This document shows, piece after piece, positions 1 to 7,811 of a stretch of 14,134 nt of DNA (positions are counted from its first letter, which is position 1; every line of letters starts with the position of its first letter). The position numbers were made by a program, and so were the translations under genes. The notes under the pieces are model-generated. The model saw only the letters and a program-made list of their open reading frames with translations, was not told where the DNA came from and made no database searches. The stretch comes from an uncultured Rickettsiales bacterium. Its GTDB lineage: Bacteria; Pseudomonadota; Alphaproteobacteria; UBA8366. The stretch is from positions 1-14,134 of the forward strand of contig CAJWTF010000099.1 in NCBI GenBank assembly GCA_913046825.1, read 5' to 3'.

Positions 1-56
1 CTATCACCATTTATAAACGGGAACATTTACAACAACAGCGTTGAATCGGAATTGCG

Positions 57-476
57 ATGATTTCATTCAACATACGGTGCGAGAAAGGACACGTCTTCGA
101 GGCGTGGTTCAACAACAGCACCGCTTATGAAGAACAGTCCGCATCGGGTAAAGTCGTGTGCCCGGTTTGCGGCAATTCGTCGGTGAAGAAAGCGCCGATG
201 GCGCCGCGTGTTAACATGGGCACGTCACGACCATCGGCGACGAACGTGCCACCGGTCGCGGCGATCCGTGAGATGATCTCGGAAATCCACCGCCACGTCA
301 GCGAGAACACTGAAGATGTGGGCGAGAACTTTGCCGAGGAGGCACGCCGCATCCATTACGGTGAGACGGAAGAACGCGGCATTCGCGGTGAAGCTTCGGA
401 CGATGAGGTGCAGGAATTAGAGGAAGAGGATATCAACGTCTACCGCTTGCCGAACCTGCCCCGCTCGGACGCTTGA
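57..476 (+). CDS. DUF1178 family zinc-ribbon protein
   Basis: This 139-residue protein matches the DUF1178 family, common in alphaproteobacteria and of unknown function. The N-terminus is typical: a short hydrophobic strand, then Cys8 and a Gly-His at residues 11-12, then a CPVCG pair (Cys35, Cys38). Cys8 and the pair suggest a zinc ribbon. The middle (about 65-100) is the conserved helical part with an EEARRIHYGE-type stretch, and the C-terminal 40 residues are acidic and low complexity. The ATG has a weak GGA six bases upstream. An open frame from the window edge ends in an ATGA overlap with this start, so an upstream gene may be translationally coupled. Its stop lies only 6 bp from the convergent ubiG stop. 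Family call is confident from the N-terminal pattern; biochemical role is unknown. Confidence 0.85.
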   Translation: MISFNIRCEKGHVFEAWFNNSTAYEEQSASGKVVCPVCGNSSVKKAPMAPRVNMGTSRPSATNVPPVAAIREMISEIHRHVSENTEDVGENFAEEARRIHYGETEERGIRGEASDDEVQELEEEDINVYRLPNLPRSDA

Positions 477-482
477 TCCTCG

Positions 483-1247
483 TTATTGGGGCCGCACCGC
501 GCAGCCCATGTAATTGACGGAAATATCCCGTTCTTCCACTCGCCAACTACCATGCAGCGGATCGAACGCCAATCCGGCGAAGGACGTATCCGACAGGCCG
601 CCGCGGCGCAACGCGTGCGCCATTTCCGAGGGGCGCACGAATTTGCGCCAATCGTGGGTTCCGCGTGGCAGCCACCGCATAACATATTCGGCGCCGACAA
701 TGGCGAAAGCGAAAGACTTCATCGTGCGGTTGAGGGTGGCGACGAACATCAGGCCGCCGGGGGCGACCAAGGCGCAGCTGGCATCGAGGAAACTGTCGAA
801 ATCAGCGACATGCTCGACGACCTCCATATTGAGGACGACGTCATATTGCTCGCTGGCCGCAGCTGCGGTCTCTACCGTCGTGTATCGATAGTCGATATCC
901 AATCCCATCCGCTTGGCATGGGTTCGAGCCACCATCACGTTGCGCTCCGACGCGTCGAGCCCTGTCACATTGGCACCGAGCCGCGCCATTGGCTCAGTCA
1001 ACAATCCGCCGCCGCAGCCGACATCGGCCAGACTCAGATCCATGAGTGGTTTTGGTTCCTGGGCGGCTCGGCCGAAATGGTCACAAATGCGATCGCGGAT
1101 ATAACCGAGGCGCGCCGGATTTAGTTTGTGGAGCGGCTGGAAACTGCCTCCCGGATCCCACCATTCGTCGGCTAAGGCGCCGAATTTCTCGATTTCGTCG
1201 GCGTCAACACTGGCATCCAACGGTCGCGCCGTTTGCTTTTCCATCAT
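483..1247 (-). CDS. ubiG: Ubiquinone biosynthesis O-methyltransferase UbiG
   Basis: UbiG is the SAM-dependent methyltransferase that performs both O-methylation steps of ubiquinone synthesis, acting at the inner membrane. The 254-residue protein shows the UbiG hallmarks: an N-terminal EKFGALADEWWDPGG block (about 20-34) followed by PLHKLNPARL; SAM motif I ADVGCGGGLL (74-83); an NMEVVEHV segment in the Rossmann fold; and the C-terminal LNRT...GAEYVMRWLP.GTHDW block specific to UbiG. The frame is open upstream to 1358, but that extension is not family-like. I chose the ATG at 1247-1245 (a second ATG follows immediately) because GGAG lies about 10 bases upstream on this strand. The gene converges on the DUF1178 gene and diverges from lysC. 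A candidate promoter and a dyad sit upstream (1288-1325). Confidence 0.93.
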   Translation of the reverse strand: MMEKQTARPLDASVDADEIEKFGALADEWWDPGGSFQPLHKLNPARLGYIRDRICDHFGRAAQEPKPLMDLSLADVGCGGGLLTEPMARLGANVTGLDASERNVMVARTHAKRMGLDIDYRYTTVETAAAASEQYDVVLNMEVVEHVADFDSFLDASCALVAPGGLMFVATLNRTMKSFAFAIVGAEYVMRWLPRGTHDWRKFVRPSEMAHALRRGGLSDTSFAGLAFDPLHGSWRVEERDISVNYMGCAVRPQ

Positions 1248-1287
1248 TGAATAGACACTCCAAATCTTGCACCCGCAGAAGGTTACA

Positions 1288-1316
1288 AGTATGGATACGC
1301 CGCCGTCGGAAGGCAA
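1288..1316 (-). promoter_or_regulatory. Candidate sigma70-type promoter for ubiG
   Basis: Read on the minus strand, TTGCCT (1316-1311) is followed after exactly 17 bases by CATACT (1293-1288). Each hexamer matches four of six consensus positions. It lies about 40 bases upstream of the ubiG start and overlaps the inverted repeat at 1295-1325. This is pattern matching only; alphaproteobacterial promoters are degenerate, so confidence is low. Confidence 0.3.
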
Positions 1317-1325
1317 TCGGCGTAT
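1295..1325. repeat. 8-bp inverted repeat between ubiG and lysC
   Basis: ATACGCCG at 1295-1302 is exactly mirrored by CGGCGTAT at 1318-1325 with a 15-base spacer. The right arm ends 32 bases before the lysC ATG. The arms flank the -35 element of the candidate ubiG promoter. It could be an operator for a dimeric regulator or an RNA hairpin in the lysC leader. Its function is not shown by the sequence. Confidence 0.5.
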
Positions 1326-1357
1326 TGGTTTCAGAAAAGCGATATAGGGTCCATTCA

Positions 1358-2578
1358 ATGGCGAGAGTGGTACAGAAGTTTGGCGGCACCTCCGTGGCCG
1401 ATGTGGAACGAATCCACAACGCCGCGCTGAAGGTGAAAGCAGAGGTCGATGCTGGCAATGAAGTCGCTGTGGTCGTCTCGGCGATGGCGGGTGTTACGAA
1501 CCAGCTTGTTGAGTATGTGAGCTCGATGAGTTCGATGCACGATGCTCGCGAATACGACGTCGTGGTGTCTACGGGTGAGCAGATCACCACGGGTCTGATG
1601 GCCTTGGCGTTGCAAGAAATAGGCGTGACTGCGCGCTCCTGGCTCGGCTGGCAGTTGCCGATCCGAACCGACGACGCCCATAGCAGGGCACGGATCATGG
1701 AGATCGAGACGGACGCGGTCGAGGAACGGCTTCGCGACGGCCAGATCGCGGTGATGCCGGGGTTTCAGGGTCTGTCCGACAATGACCGGGTGACGACGCT
1801 TGGGCGTGGTGGTTCTGATACGAGCGCGGTGGCGCTGGCTGCAGCACTAAATGCGGACCGCTGCGATATTTATACGGATGTCGACGGCGTCTATACCTGC
1901 GATCCGCGGATCGTGGTCAAAGCGCAGAAACTCGACAAGATAACTTACGAAGAAATGCTCGAGATGGCCTCTCAGGGTGCCAAGGTCCTGCAGACCCGGT
2001 CCGTTGAGATGGCAATGAACCACGGCGTGCGCCTCTATGTTCGATCGACTTTCGCGGATGGAGAGGGGACGCTGGTTTGTGATGAGGATGAGATTTTGGA
2101 ACATCAAGTCGTCAGCGGAATAGCCTATAGCCGGGACGAAGCGAAAATCACGCTGGTTCAGGTGCCTGATCGCCCGGGCGTTGCCGCCGGTATTTTCGGT
2201 CCACTCGCGGACGAGAACGTCAATGTGGACATGATTGTCCAAAGCACCGCCGCCGACGGTGCGCTTACCGACATCACCTTTACCGTCGCAAAGATCGATT
2301 GCGACCGCGCGACCAAGTTGCTTGGCGAGCTACAAAAGGAAATCGGGTTCGCCTCTGTGATCGCTGATTCCGATGTGGTGAAAGTGTCGGTGATTGGTGT
2401 CGGGATGCGCAGTCACGCGGGTGTCGCGCAATTGATGTTCAAGACACTGTCGGAGAAAGGGATCAACGTGCAGGTCATCTCAACTTCCGAGATCAAGATC
2501 AGCGTCTTGATTGCCGAGGAATATGCCGAATTGGCGCTTCGCGCCCTCCACACTGCTTATGGTTTGGATGCTGATTAG
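1358..2578 (+). CDS. lysC: Aspartokinase (monofunctional, two ACT domains)
   Basis: Aspartokinase phosphorylates aspartate with ATP, the first step to lysine, diaminopimelate, threonine and methionine. The frame is open from 1046, but the family start is the ATG at 1358, giving MARVVQKFGGTSV; AGGG lies 8 bases upstream. The 406-residue length fits the alphaproteobacterial enzyme (about 405-411). Visible motifs are KFGGTSV (7-13), VVVSAMAGVT near 42, the STGEQ substrate loop (71-75), and LGRGGSDTSA (148-157) in the kinase core followed by an IYTDVDGVYTCDPR block. Two ACT regulatory domains follow, from about 264 (LVQVPDRPGVAAGIF) and about 343 (VSVIGVGMRSHAGVA), as expected for feedback inhibition by lysine and/or threonine. 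ptsP follows after 47 bp, an arrangement known in several alphaproteobacteria. Confidence 0.95.
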   Translation: MARVVQKFGGTSVADVERIHNAALKVKAEVDAGNEVAVVVSAMAGVTNQLVEYVSSMSSMHDAREYDVVVSTGEQITTGLMALALQEIGVTARSWLGWQLPIRTDDAHSRARIMEIETDAVEERLRDGQIAVMPGFQGLSDNDRVTTLGRGGSDTSAVALAAALNADRCDIYTDVDGVYTCDPRIVVKAQKLDKITYEEMLEMASQGAKVLQTRSVEMAMNHGVRLYVRSTFADGEGTLVCDEDEILEHQVVSGIAYSRDEAKITLVQVPDRPGVAAGIFGPLADENVNVDMIVQSTAADGALTDITFTVAKIDCDRATKLLGELQKEIGFASVIADSDVVKVSVIGVGMRSHAGVAQLMFKTLSEKGINVQVISTSEIKISVLIAEEYAELALRALHTAYGLDAD

Positions 2579-2625
2579 TTTAGGGAAGCTTTCCGGTCCG
2601 GGCGGGATCGGTTCGCACAGGGATA

Positions 2626-4896
2626 ATGACGGACGAGAGAAGCTGGATTGGCTCGCGGCGGTTGCTCCGCCAATTGCGGGACGCGATGGCCGGGCATGGC
2701 AGCGCGCAAGAACGCCTGGACCGCATCGTCCAGCTGATCGCCCGTGGCATGGTCGCGGAAGTCTGCTCAGTCTATGTCCTGCGGCCAGGCGATATTCTCG
2801 AACTGTTCGCGACTGAAGGATTGCGCAAGGATGCTGTCCACCGAACCCGCTTGAGAATTGGTGAGGGTCTGGTCGGCGATATTGCCGCATATGCGCGCCC
2901 GCTGGCGTTGGAAGACGCGCAATCCCACCCGCAATTCGCCTATCGTCCGGAGACTGGCGAGGAGATATTCCAATCGCTGCTCGGCGTGCCGATATTGCGG
3001 GGCCGTCGGGTTTTGGGCGTGCTTGTGGTGCAGAACCAGAGCGAGCGCGGTTATGTCGAAGGCGAATCCGAAACCTTGGAGACCATCGCCATGGTCTTGG
3101 CGGAATTGGTGGCGGGCGGCGAGCTCATTCAACAAGCTGAGTTGACTGCGGCGGAAAGGCCATTGGGCGTACCATCCCGCTTGAATGGGACCCGATTGAA
3201 CGGAGGCTTGGGATTCGGACCGGCGTTGTTGCATCGCCGGGGCACGAGGATCAACCAACCGGTGTCCGAGGACCCAGAGCGAGAATTGGAACGCCTCGAC
3301 GATGCGGTCGACGATATGCGCCGGTCCCTCGACGCCATGGTCGAGAGCTACGATCGGGACGGCGGCGGCGAACACTTGGAAATTCTGCGGACCTATCGGA
3401 TGTTTGCCGAGGACAGGGGCTGGTTCGGCCGGGTTCGGGAAGCCGTTCGTGGCGGCCTTACGGCGGAGGCCGCTGTCTCGAAGGTGCTGAACGATACACG
3501 TGTGCGGATGCGGCAAATTAATGATCCCTATATCCGCGAGCGATTGTTGGATATGGACGATCTCGGCTACCGGTTGCTGCAGCACTTGACCAGTGAGGAG
3601 CGAAGCGCCGACGCGACCGCCACAGACGAAGGGTTCGTGTTGATTGCTCGCTCCATGGGGCCGGCGGAGCTGCTCGATTACGATCACCGTCGCCTGCGCG
3701 GCTTGGTGGTCGAGGAAGGTTCCTACAATTCCCATGTCGCCATTGTGGCGCGTGCCCTCGATATTCCGGTTGTCGGCGGCATTCACTACGTGCTGAGCCA
3801 GGTCGAGGAGGGCGCTCCCGTACTGGTGGATGGAAACACCGGGGTCGTCGTCATCCGTCCCAGTGCTGAATTTCAAGCTCGTATCCGCGAGAGTATCGAT
3901 ACTCAAGAACGGCGTCGGGTCGAACAGGAAGCGATCCGAGGATTGCCCGCGCAGACCCGCAACGGTGTTGATGTATCGCTGTTGATCAATGCCGGTCTGT
4001 TAATCGATTTGGATCACCTGGCGGACACGGGTGCGGATGGTGTCGGGCTGTTACGCACGGAGATCGCCTTCATGTTGCATCCGGATTTCCCGAGCCTGTC
4101 GGAACAAAGGGAGACGTATGCCGGTATTTTTGATGGCGCCGGGGATCAGCCAGTTGTGTTTCGGACGTTCGATATCGGCGGTGATAAATTGCTGCCGTAT
4201 TTCAGCAGTGGCGAGGATGAGAACCCAGCGATGGGCTGGCGGGCGATACGCATCGCCTTGGACCGCCCCGGCATGTTGTGCCGGCAATTGCGCGCCTTGA
4301 TCGAGGCTGCGTCAGGCCGCGAATTGCGGATTATGTTTCCCATGGTGAGCGAAGTCGCCGAGTTTGATAGGGCGCGTGCGCTTGTGGATCGGGAATGGGC
4401 GCTGGCGCGTGCGCGCGGCGTTACTCTTCCGAAGGCCTTGCATGTCGGCGCCATGCTTGAGGTGCCGTCGCTCTATTTCCAATTACCGGCGCTTTTGGAG
4501 CGCGTTGATTTTCTCTCTGTCGGATCGAATGATTTATTGCAGTTTCTGTTTGCCATTGACCGGGGCAATCCACAGGTTGGTGAACGTTACGACACGTTAT
4601 CCCCGGCGTTGCTGCGGTTGCTACGCGATGTCGTGCGGATGTGCGATAATGCCAAGATCCCGGTGAGCCTATGCGGCGAGATGGCCGGCCAACCGCTGGA
4701 GGCGATGACATTGATCGGGATTGGGTTCCGTCACCTTTCGATGAATGCGAATGCGGTCGGTGGCGTTCGTCTAATGGCCCGCAGCCTCGATACAGATGCG
4801 TTTGGCGACTACCTCGCGACGATCATCGACGGCACTGATCACAGCCTCAGAAGCAAGTTGTCGGCGTTCGCGAGAGACCGGGGAATCGTGATCTAA
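2626..4896 (+). CDS. ptsP: Phosphoenolpyruvate-protein phosphotransferase PtsP (EI-Ntr)
   Basis: PtsP is enzyme I of the nitrogen phosphotransferase system. It autophosphorylates from PEP and passes phosphate to NPr/HPr in the cytoplasm, a regulatory relay rather than sugar import. The 756-residue protein has an N-terminal GAF domain (about 10-165, which in characterised homologues senses nitrogen status), a PEP-utiliser N domain (about 186-310), the mobile phosphohistidine domain with NSHVAIVAR, where His370 is the predicted phosphoryl acceptor, and a PEP-binding TIM barrel (about 420-715). Barrel motifs include GVGLLRTEIAFM near 471, FRTFDIGGDK, MFPMVS, SVGSNDLLQF, and LCGEMAG with catalytic Cys683. 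The start ATG at 2626 has AGGGA only two bases away, but the N-terminus matches the family. All expected catalytic residues are present. No HPr or EIIA partner lies in this window. Confidence 0.93.
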   Translation: MTDERSWIGSRRLLRQLRDAMAGHGSAQERLDRIVQLIARGMVAEVCSVYVLRPGDILELFATEGLRKDAVHRTRLRIGEGLVGDIAAYARPLALEDAQSHPQFAYRPETGEEIFQSLLGVPILRGRRVLGVLVVQNQSERGYVEGESETLETIAMVLAELVAGGELIQQAELTAAERPLGVPSRLNGTRLNGGLGFGPALLHRRGTRINQPVSEDPERELERLDDAVDDMRRSLDAMVESYDRDGGGEHLEILRTYRMFAEDRGWFGRVREAVRGGLTAEAAVSKVLNDTRVRMRQINDPYIRERLLDMDDLGYRLLQHLTSEERSADATATDEGFVLIARSMGPAELLDYDHRRLRGLVVEEGSYNSHVAIVARALDIPVVGGIHYVLSQVEEGAPVLVDGNTGVVVIRPSAEFQARIRESIDTQERRRVEQEAIRGLPAQTRNGVDVSLLINAGLLIDLDHLADTGADGVGLLRTEIAFMLHPDFPSLSEQRETYAGIFDGAGDQPVVFRTFDIGGDKLLPYFSSGEDENPAMGWRAIRIALDRPGMLCRQLRALIEAASGRELRIMFPMVSEVAEFDRARALVDREWALARARGVTLPKALHVGAMLEVPSLYFQLPALLERVDFLSVGSNDLLQFLFAIDRGNPQVGERYDTLSPALLRLLRDVVRMCDNAKIPVSLCGEMAGQPLEAMTLIGIGFRHLSMNANAVGGVRLMARSLDTDAFGDYLATIIDGTDHSLRSKLSAFARDRGIVI

Positions 4897-4979
4897 AAAG
4901 TTAATTAAGTTGAACTACATAGGCCCTTACTGTTATTGAAAAATCGGAAGTTACTTGGCTTTTTCCGTTGGCTGGAAAT

Positions 4980-5008
4980 TTGGCTGATCCGGATGCGTCG
5001 GATATATT
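4980..5008 (+). promoter_or_regulatory. Candidate promoter of the RodZ-like gene
   Basis: TTGGCT (4980-4985) and TATATT (5003-5008) are separated by exactly 17 bases, in the AT-rich 146-bp gap after ptsP. The -10 hexamer matches five of six consensus bases; the -35 keeps TTG. The implied transcript start falls about 25-30 bases before the GTG at 5043. This suggests that the RodZ-like gene begins a new transcription unit instead of being read only from lysC-ptsP. It is inferred from pattern alone. Confidence 0.4.
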
Positions 5009-5042
5009 AATCAGGTTTCAATTGCGACCGGAACTATAGGAC

Positions 5043-6431
5043 GTGTGGGCTAACAATTCAAAATCGAGCTCTTCGCAGCAAACTGGTGACGGCCCAGGGT
5101 CGAAATCGGTGCCGATGACGGTTGGCCGGTACCTGAAATCCCAGCGTGAAGAGCAGGGCCAGGGAGTGGCTGAAGTTGCGGATATGCTTTGCATTAGCCG
5201 CATCTATTTGCAGGCGATCGATGATAATGAAATTGATAAACTGCCGGGCCCGGCTTATGCGGTAGGATTTGTGCGCGCTTATGCCGAACACTTGGGATTG
5301 GACGGGGCCAAAGTCGTTGAGCGATTTAAGTACGAGGGGAAAGTCCAAGAAAAACGCGCGCAACTGGTTTTCCCATCGCCGCTTCCGGAAGGGCAAATTC
5401 CCAGCGGGCCAACTTTATTGGCGGCCGCGGCGTTTTTGGCGGTGGCTTATGGTGGATGGGTTTTTGTCTCGTCGCCGAACGACAGTATTGTTGATATGAT
5501 ACCGTCACTACCAGACCGGATTGCGTCGCTCATTGGGAATGACGAGGCGGCGGAACCCGAAGCGAAGAAACCAGAAGTTGAGACGGAGGCTGAAGAAAAA
5601 ACCGTTGCCTCGGCGACAGCACCGACCGAGAAATCAGAATCGGCGCCAACGCCTGAACCGGAAGCGAAGACCGCTGCATCGAGCGAGACGGCTACACTGA
5701 AAGTTGCGTCTTCCAAGGAGACCGAAGCGGCGGCATCGAATGATTCTGCGCCGTCGCAGTCCGACACAATCGTGGAAGTCGTGAAGCCAACGGAAGCTAT
5801 TGCCAAGGTCGTTGCATCGACGGGCGAGGTAACTCCGGATCAAATTGCCATAAAGCCAGAGATGCCAACGTTGGCGACTGTGGAAAAACCTGCCGAGATG
5901 ACAGAGAACGCTCCGAAAACGGAAAGCGCGGCTACAACTGAAATCACGGTTGCCGAAACCGAAAAAGCAGTTGAAACATTCAAATTTGGTGACTTGAATG
6001 CCGTTTTAGCGAAGTCGGCCAAAAAGCTGCAAACCGCCGCTACTGTACTGGCCCAAACAGCGAGCACGGCGATTGGAGAAACCGAGAGCTCTGGTCCTCC
6101 TTCGGCACCGCTTCCTAGTTCGGAGAATGAGCCCCGTATCTTCGGTCAAGCGGGCGAGGGGTCACGCATCAAGATCAAGGCGCTGGTAGATAGCTGGGTT
6201 GAGGTGCGTGCCGATGGCGGTGAATTGTTGCTCAGCCGCGTCTTGCGGAAAGGCGAAAGTTATCATGTTCCCGGCCAGGCGGGGTTGACCTTGGTGACCG
6301 GTAATGCCGGTGGGCTGGAGTTTTCCGTGGATGGTAATGTTGTGCCGGAAATTGGCCCGCTCGGTAGTGTTCGACGCAACGTGAAGCTAGACACCAAAGC
6401 GCTGACGGACGGCACCTCCAACGACCCTTAG
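5043..6431 (+). CDS. RodZ-like protein: HTH_25, one TM segment, DUF4115
   Basis: This 462-residue protein has the RodZ architecture. A cytoplasmic Xre/RodZ-type helix-turn-helix (about 26-98, with LCISRIYLQAIDDNEI and LPGPAYAVGFVRAYAEHLGL) is followed by one membrane helix (about 124-142, Ala/Leu/Val rich). A long low-complexity linker rich in Ala, Glu, Thr, Ser, Lys and Pro (about 145-365) leads to a C-terminal DUF4115 domain (about 370-455, Trp385, VPGQAGLTLVTGNAGG). RodZ links MreB to the cell-wall machinery; by homology this protein probably supports rod shape, though alphaproteobacterial members are little characterised. The start is uncertain: GTG at 5043 has AGG two bases upstream, while ATG at 5115 sits just before the conserved HTH and has a poor ribosome site. 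The linker length makes the protein longer than E. coli RodZ (337 residues). Confidence 0.8.
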   Translation: MWANNSKSSSSQQTGDGPGSKSVPMTVGRYLKSQREEQGQGVAEVADMLCISRIYLQAIDDNEIDKLPGPAYAVGFVRAYAEHLGLDGAKVVERFKYEGKVQEKRAQLVFPSPLPEGQIPSGPTLLAAAAFLAVAYGGWVFVSSPNDSIVDMIPSLPDRIASLIGNDEAAEPEAKKPEVETEAEEKTVASATAPTEKSESAPTPEPEAKTAASSETATLKVASSKETEAAASNDSAPSQSDTIVEVVKPTEAIAKVVASTGEVTPDQIAIKPEMPTLATVEKPAEMTENAPKTESAATTEITVAETEKAVETFKFGDLNAVLAKSAKKLQTAATVLAQTASTAIGETESSGPPSAPLPSSENEPRIFGQAGEGSRIKIKALVDSWVEVRADGGELLLSRVLRKGESYHVPGQAGLTLVTGNAGGLEFSVDGNVVPEIGPLGSVRRNVKLDTKALTDGTSNDP

Positions 6432-6444
6432 TGGAAAACGACCC

Positions 6445-6534
6445 ATGCTGGTTATCCTACGGCTTGATCAATTTGTTCGCCCGGCGCATTTTGCGCAGCT
6501 CCAAATCGTGGGCGCGAAAAGTCGAAACCAATAA
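6445..6534 (+). CDS. Possible 29-residue small ORF before hisS
   Basis: An ATG at 6445 opens a 29-codon frame ending in TAA at 6532-6534, 13 bases before the hisS ATG. A GGA lies about 9 bases upstream. The peptide begins MLVILRLDQFVRPAHF and ends in KSRNQ; it resembles no family I recognise, has only one His, and does not look like an attenuator leader. It fills the gap where ispG is often found in related genomes, but shows no IspG similarity. It may be chance. Confidence 0.2.
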   Translation: MLVILRLDQFVRPAHFAQLQIVGAKSRNQ

Positions 6535-6547
6535 GTGAAGAGTTGAT

Positions 6548-7792
6548 ATGGCTGCCTTGAAACCGGTACGTGGAACGCACGATCTATTACCCAAGGAGAT
6601 GCGCGCCCATCGGCGGATCATGGACGAGGCGCGCGAGATTGCGGAGCGTTACGGTTTTGAGGAAATGGCAACGCCGATCTTCGAATCGTCCGATGTTTTT
6701 CGCCGCACTTTGGGGGATACGTCCGATATCGTGACGAAGGAGATGTATACCTTCACCACGAAGGGTGGAGAGGAGATTACCTTGCGGCCGGAAAATACCG
6801 CCGGTGTCGCGCGGTGTTTTATCTCCGAAGGATTGGCGCAATCGGTACCACTGAAATTCTTCTATGCGGGCCCGATGTTCCGTCACGAACGCCCGCAAAA
6901 AGGCCGCCAACGTCAATTTCACCAAATCGGTATCGAGACCATTGGTGTCGCAGCACCTATGGCAGACATCGAGGTCATCGCTGCCGGCGCGCGGATACTT
7001 GCGGATCTCGGGTTGAAAGATATTACGCACCTGCAGCTAAACACGCTGGGTGATCCGGAAAGCCGCGATGCGTATAGAGCAGCACTCGTCGAGTATTTCA
7101 GCAAACATACGGAGGCGCTGTCGACGGAAAGTCAGGAACGGCTTACGCGAAATCCGCTCCGCATTCTAGATTCTAAGAATGACGGCGATCAGGTTATTAT
7201 CGCCGATGCTCCAGCTTTCGGTGATTATCTGAACGACAACAGTCGCGAATTTTTTGACAAAGTGAAAGACGGTCTAAGCGAACTCGGTATACCGTTTCAG
7301 TTGAACAATCGTTTGGTGCGCGGGCTCGATTATTACACTCATACGGCCTTTGAATTTACGACAACGCAGCTTGGTGCCCAGGATGCGGTCATGGCCGGCG
7401 GGCGCTATGACGGATTGATCCAGACCATGGGTGGGCCGAGCACGGCTGGAGTCGGATGGGCGGCGGGGATGGAACGCCTCGCCATGTTGTGCGGAGAGGC
7501 TCCGCCGGGGCAGCGACCTGTCGCGCTGGTGCCGCTTGGCGGTGATGCGGAAGCTAAAAGCTTGCCTTTGGCTGAGGTGCTGCGGGCATCCGGTTTGCGC
7601 GTCGATGTCGGTTACAGCGGAAATCTTGGACGGCGCATGAAGCGGGCGAATCGTTTGAATGCGTCCGTCGCGGTGTTGATCGGCGACGATGAATTGGCCA
7701 AGGAAGTTGCGACCGTCCGAGATATGGACGGTGGAGATCAGGTGGAAGTGCCGTTGGCGCAATTGTCCGAGTGGTTGTCGAAATACCGTTAA
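6548..7792 (+). CDS. hisS: Histidine-tRNA ligase (HisRS)
   Basis: Histidyl-tRNA synthetase charges tRNA-His in the cytoplasm. The 414-residue protein is a class II synthetase of normal length. It starts with the family signature LKPVRGTHDLLP. The class II motif 2 is present as FRHERPQKGRQRQFHQ (from 111), with Arg112 the expected ATP-contacting arginine. The HisRS-specific histidine motif RGLDYYTHTAFEF starts at 258, AGGRYDGLI follows, and motif 3 reads GVGWAAGMERL. The C-terminal roughly 90 residues form the alpha/beta anticodon-binding domain (VALVPLGGDAEAK...). A GAAG lies about eight bases before the ATG. hemA begins 19 bp downstream, so the two are probably cotranscribed. Nothing in the sequence looks broken. 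Confidence 0.96.
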   Translation: MAALKPVRGTHDLLPKEMRAHRRIMDEAREIAERYGFEEMATPIFESSDVFRRTLGDTSDIVTKEMYTFTTKGGEEITLRPENTAGVARCFISEGLAQSVPLKFFYAGPMFRHERPQKGRQRQFHQIGIETIGVAAPMADIEVIAAGARILADLGLKDITHLQLNTLGDPESRDAYRAALVEYFSKHTEALSTESQERLTRNPLRILDSKNDGDQVIIADAPAFGDYLNDNSREFFDKVKDGLSELGIPFQLNNRLVRGLDYYTHTAFEFTTTQLGAQDAVMAGGRYDGLIQTMGGPSTAGVGWAAGMERLAMLCGEAPPGQRPVALVPLGGDAEAKSLPLAEVLRASGLRVDVGYSGNLGRRMKRANRLNASVAVLIGDDELAKEVATVRDMDGGDQVEVPLAQLSEWLSKYR

Positions 7793-7811
7793 GCCAAGGC
7801 GGGGAGGTGCT

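Noticed and set aside
1..60. Tail of an upstream gene at the left edge
   Set aside because: Two frames are open from base 1: one ends in TGA at 58-60 (ATGA overlap with the DUF1178 start; tail SPFINGNIYNNSVESELR), the other in TGA at 42-44 (tail ITIYKREHLQQQR). Neither tail is recognisable, so I cannot say which is coding. A nitrilase-type gene is often the neighbour of DUF1178 in relatives, but the tails do not confirm it.
1046..1357. N-terminal extension of lysC from ATG 1046
   Set aside because: The extra 104 residues lie antisense within ubiG, are Arg/Cys-rich and unlike aspartokinase; the family start is at 1358 with a ribosome site.
1248..1358. Extension of ubiG to 1358
   Set aside because: The extra 37 residues do not match UbiG and run through the intergenic dyad; the ATG pair at 1247/1244 has GGAG upstream.
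2767..3906. 379-codon minus-strand ORF inside ptsP
   Set aside because: It is antisense to conserved PtsP domains, has the His/Gln/Arg-rich composition of a shadow frame and no recognisable motifs.
4897..4979. Intrinsic terminator after ptsP
   Set aside because: Only weak CGGAA/TTCCG pairing was found around 4945-4970, with no stable GC stem followed by T residues.
6484..6496. GCGCA-TTT-TGCGC hairpin as a terminator before hisS
   Set aside because: The stem is only 5 bp and no T-run follows.
7689..7811. Upstream extension of hemA into hisS
   Set aside because: The extension is Trp/Arg/Cys-rich, overlaps the conserved hisS C-terminus, and the ATG at 7812 has a strong GGGGAGG site.
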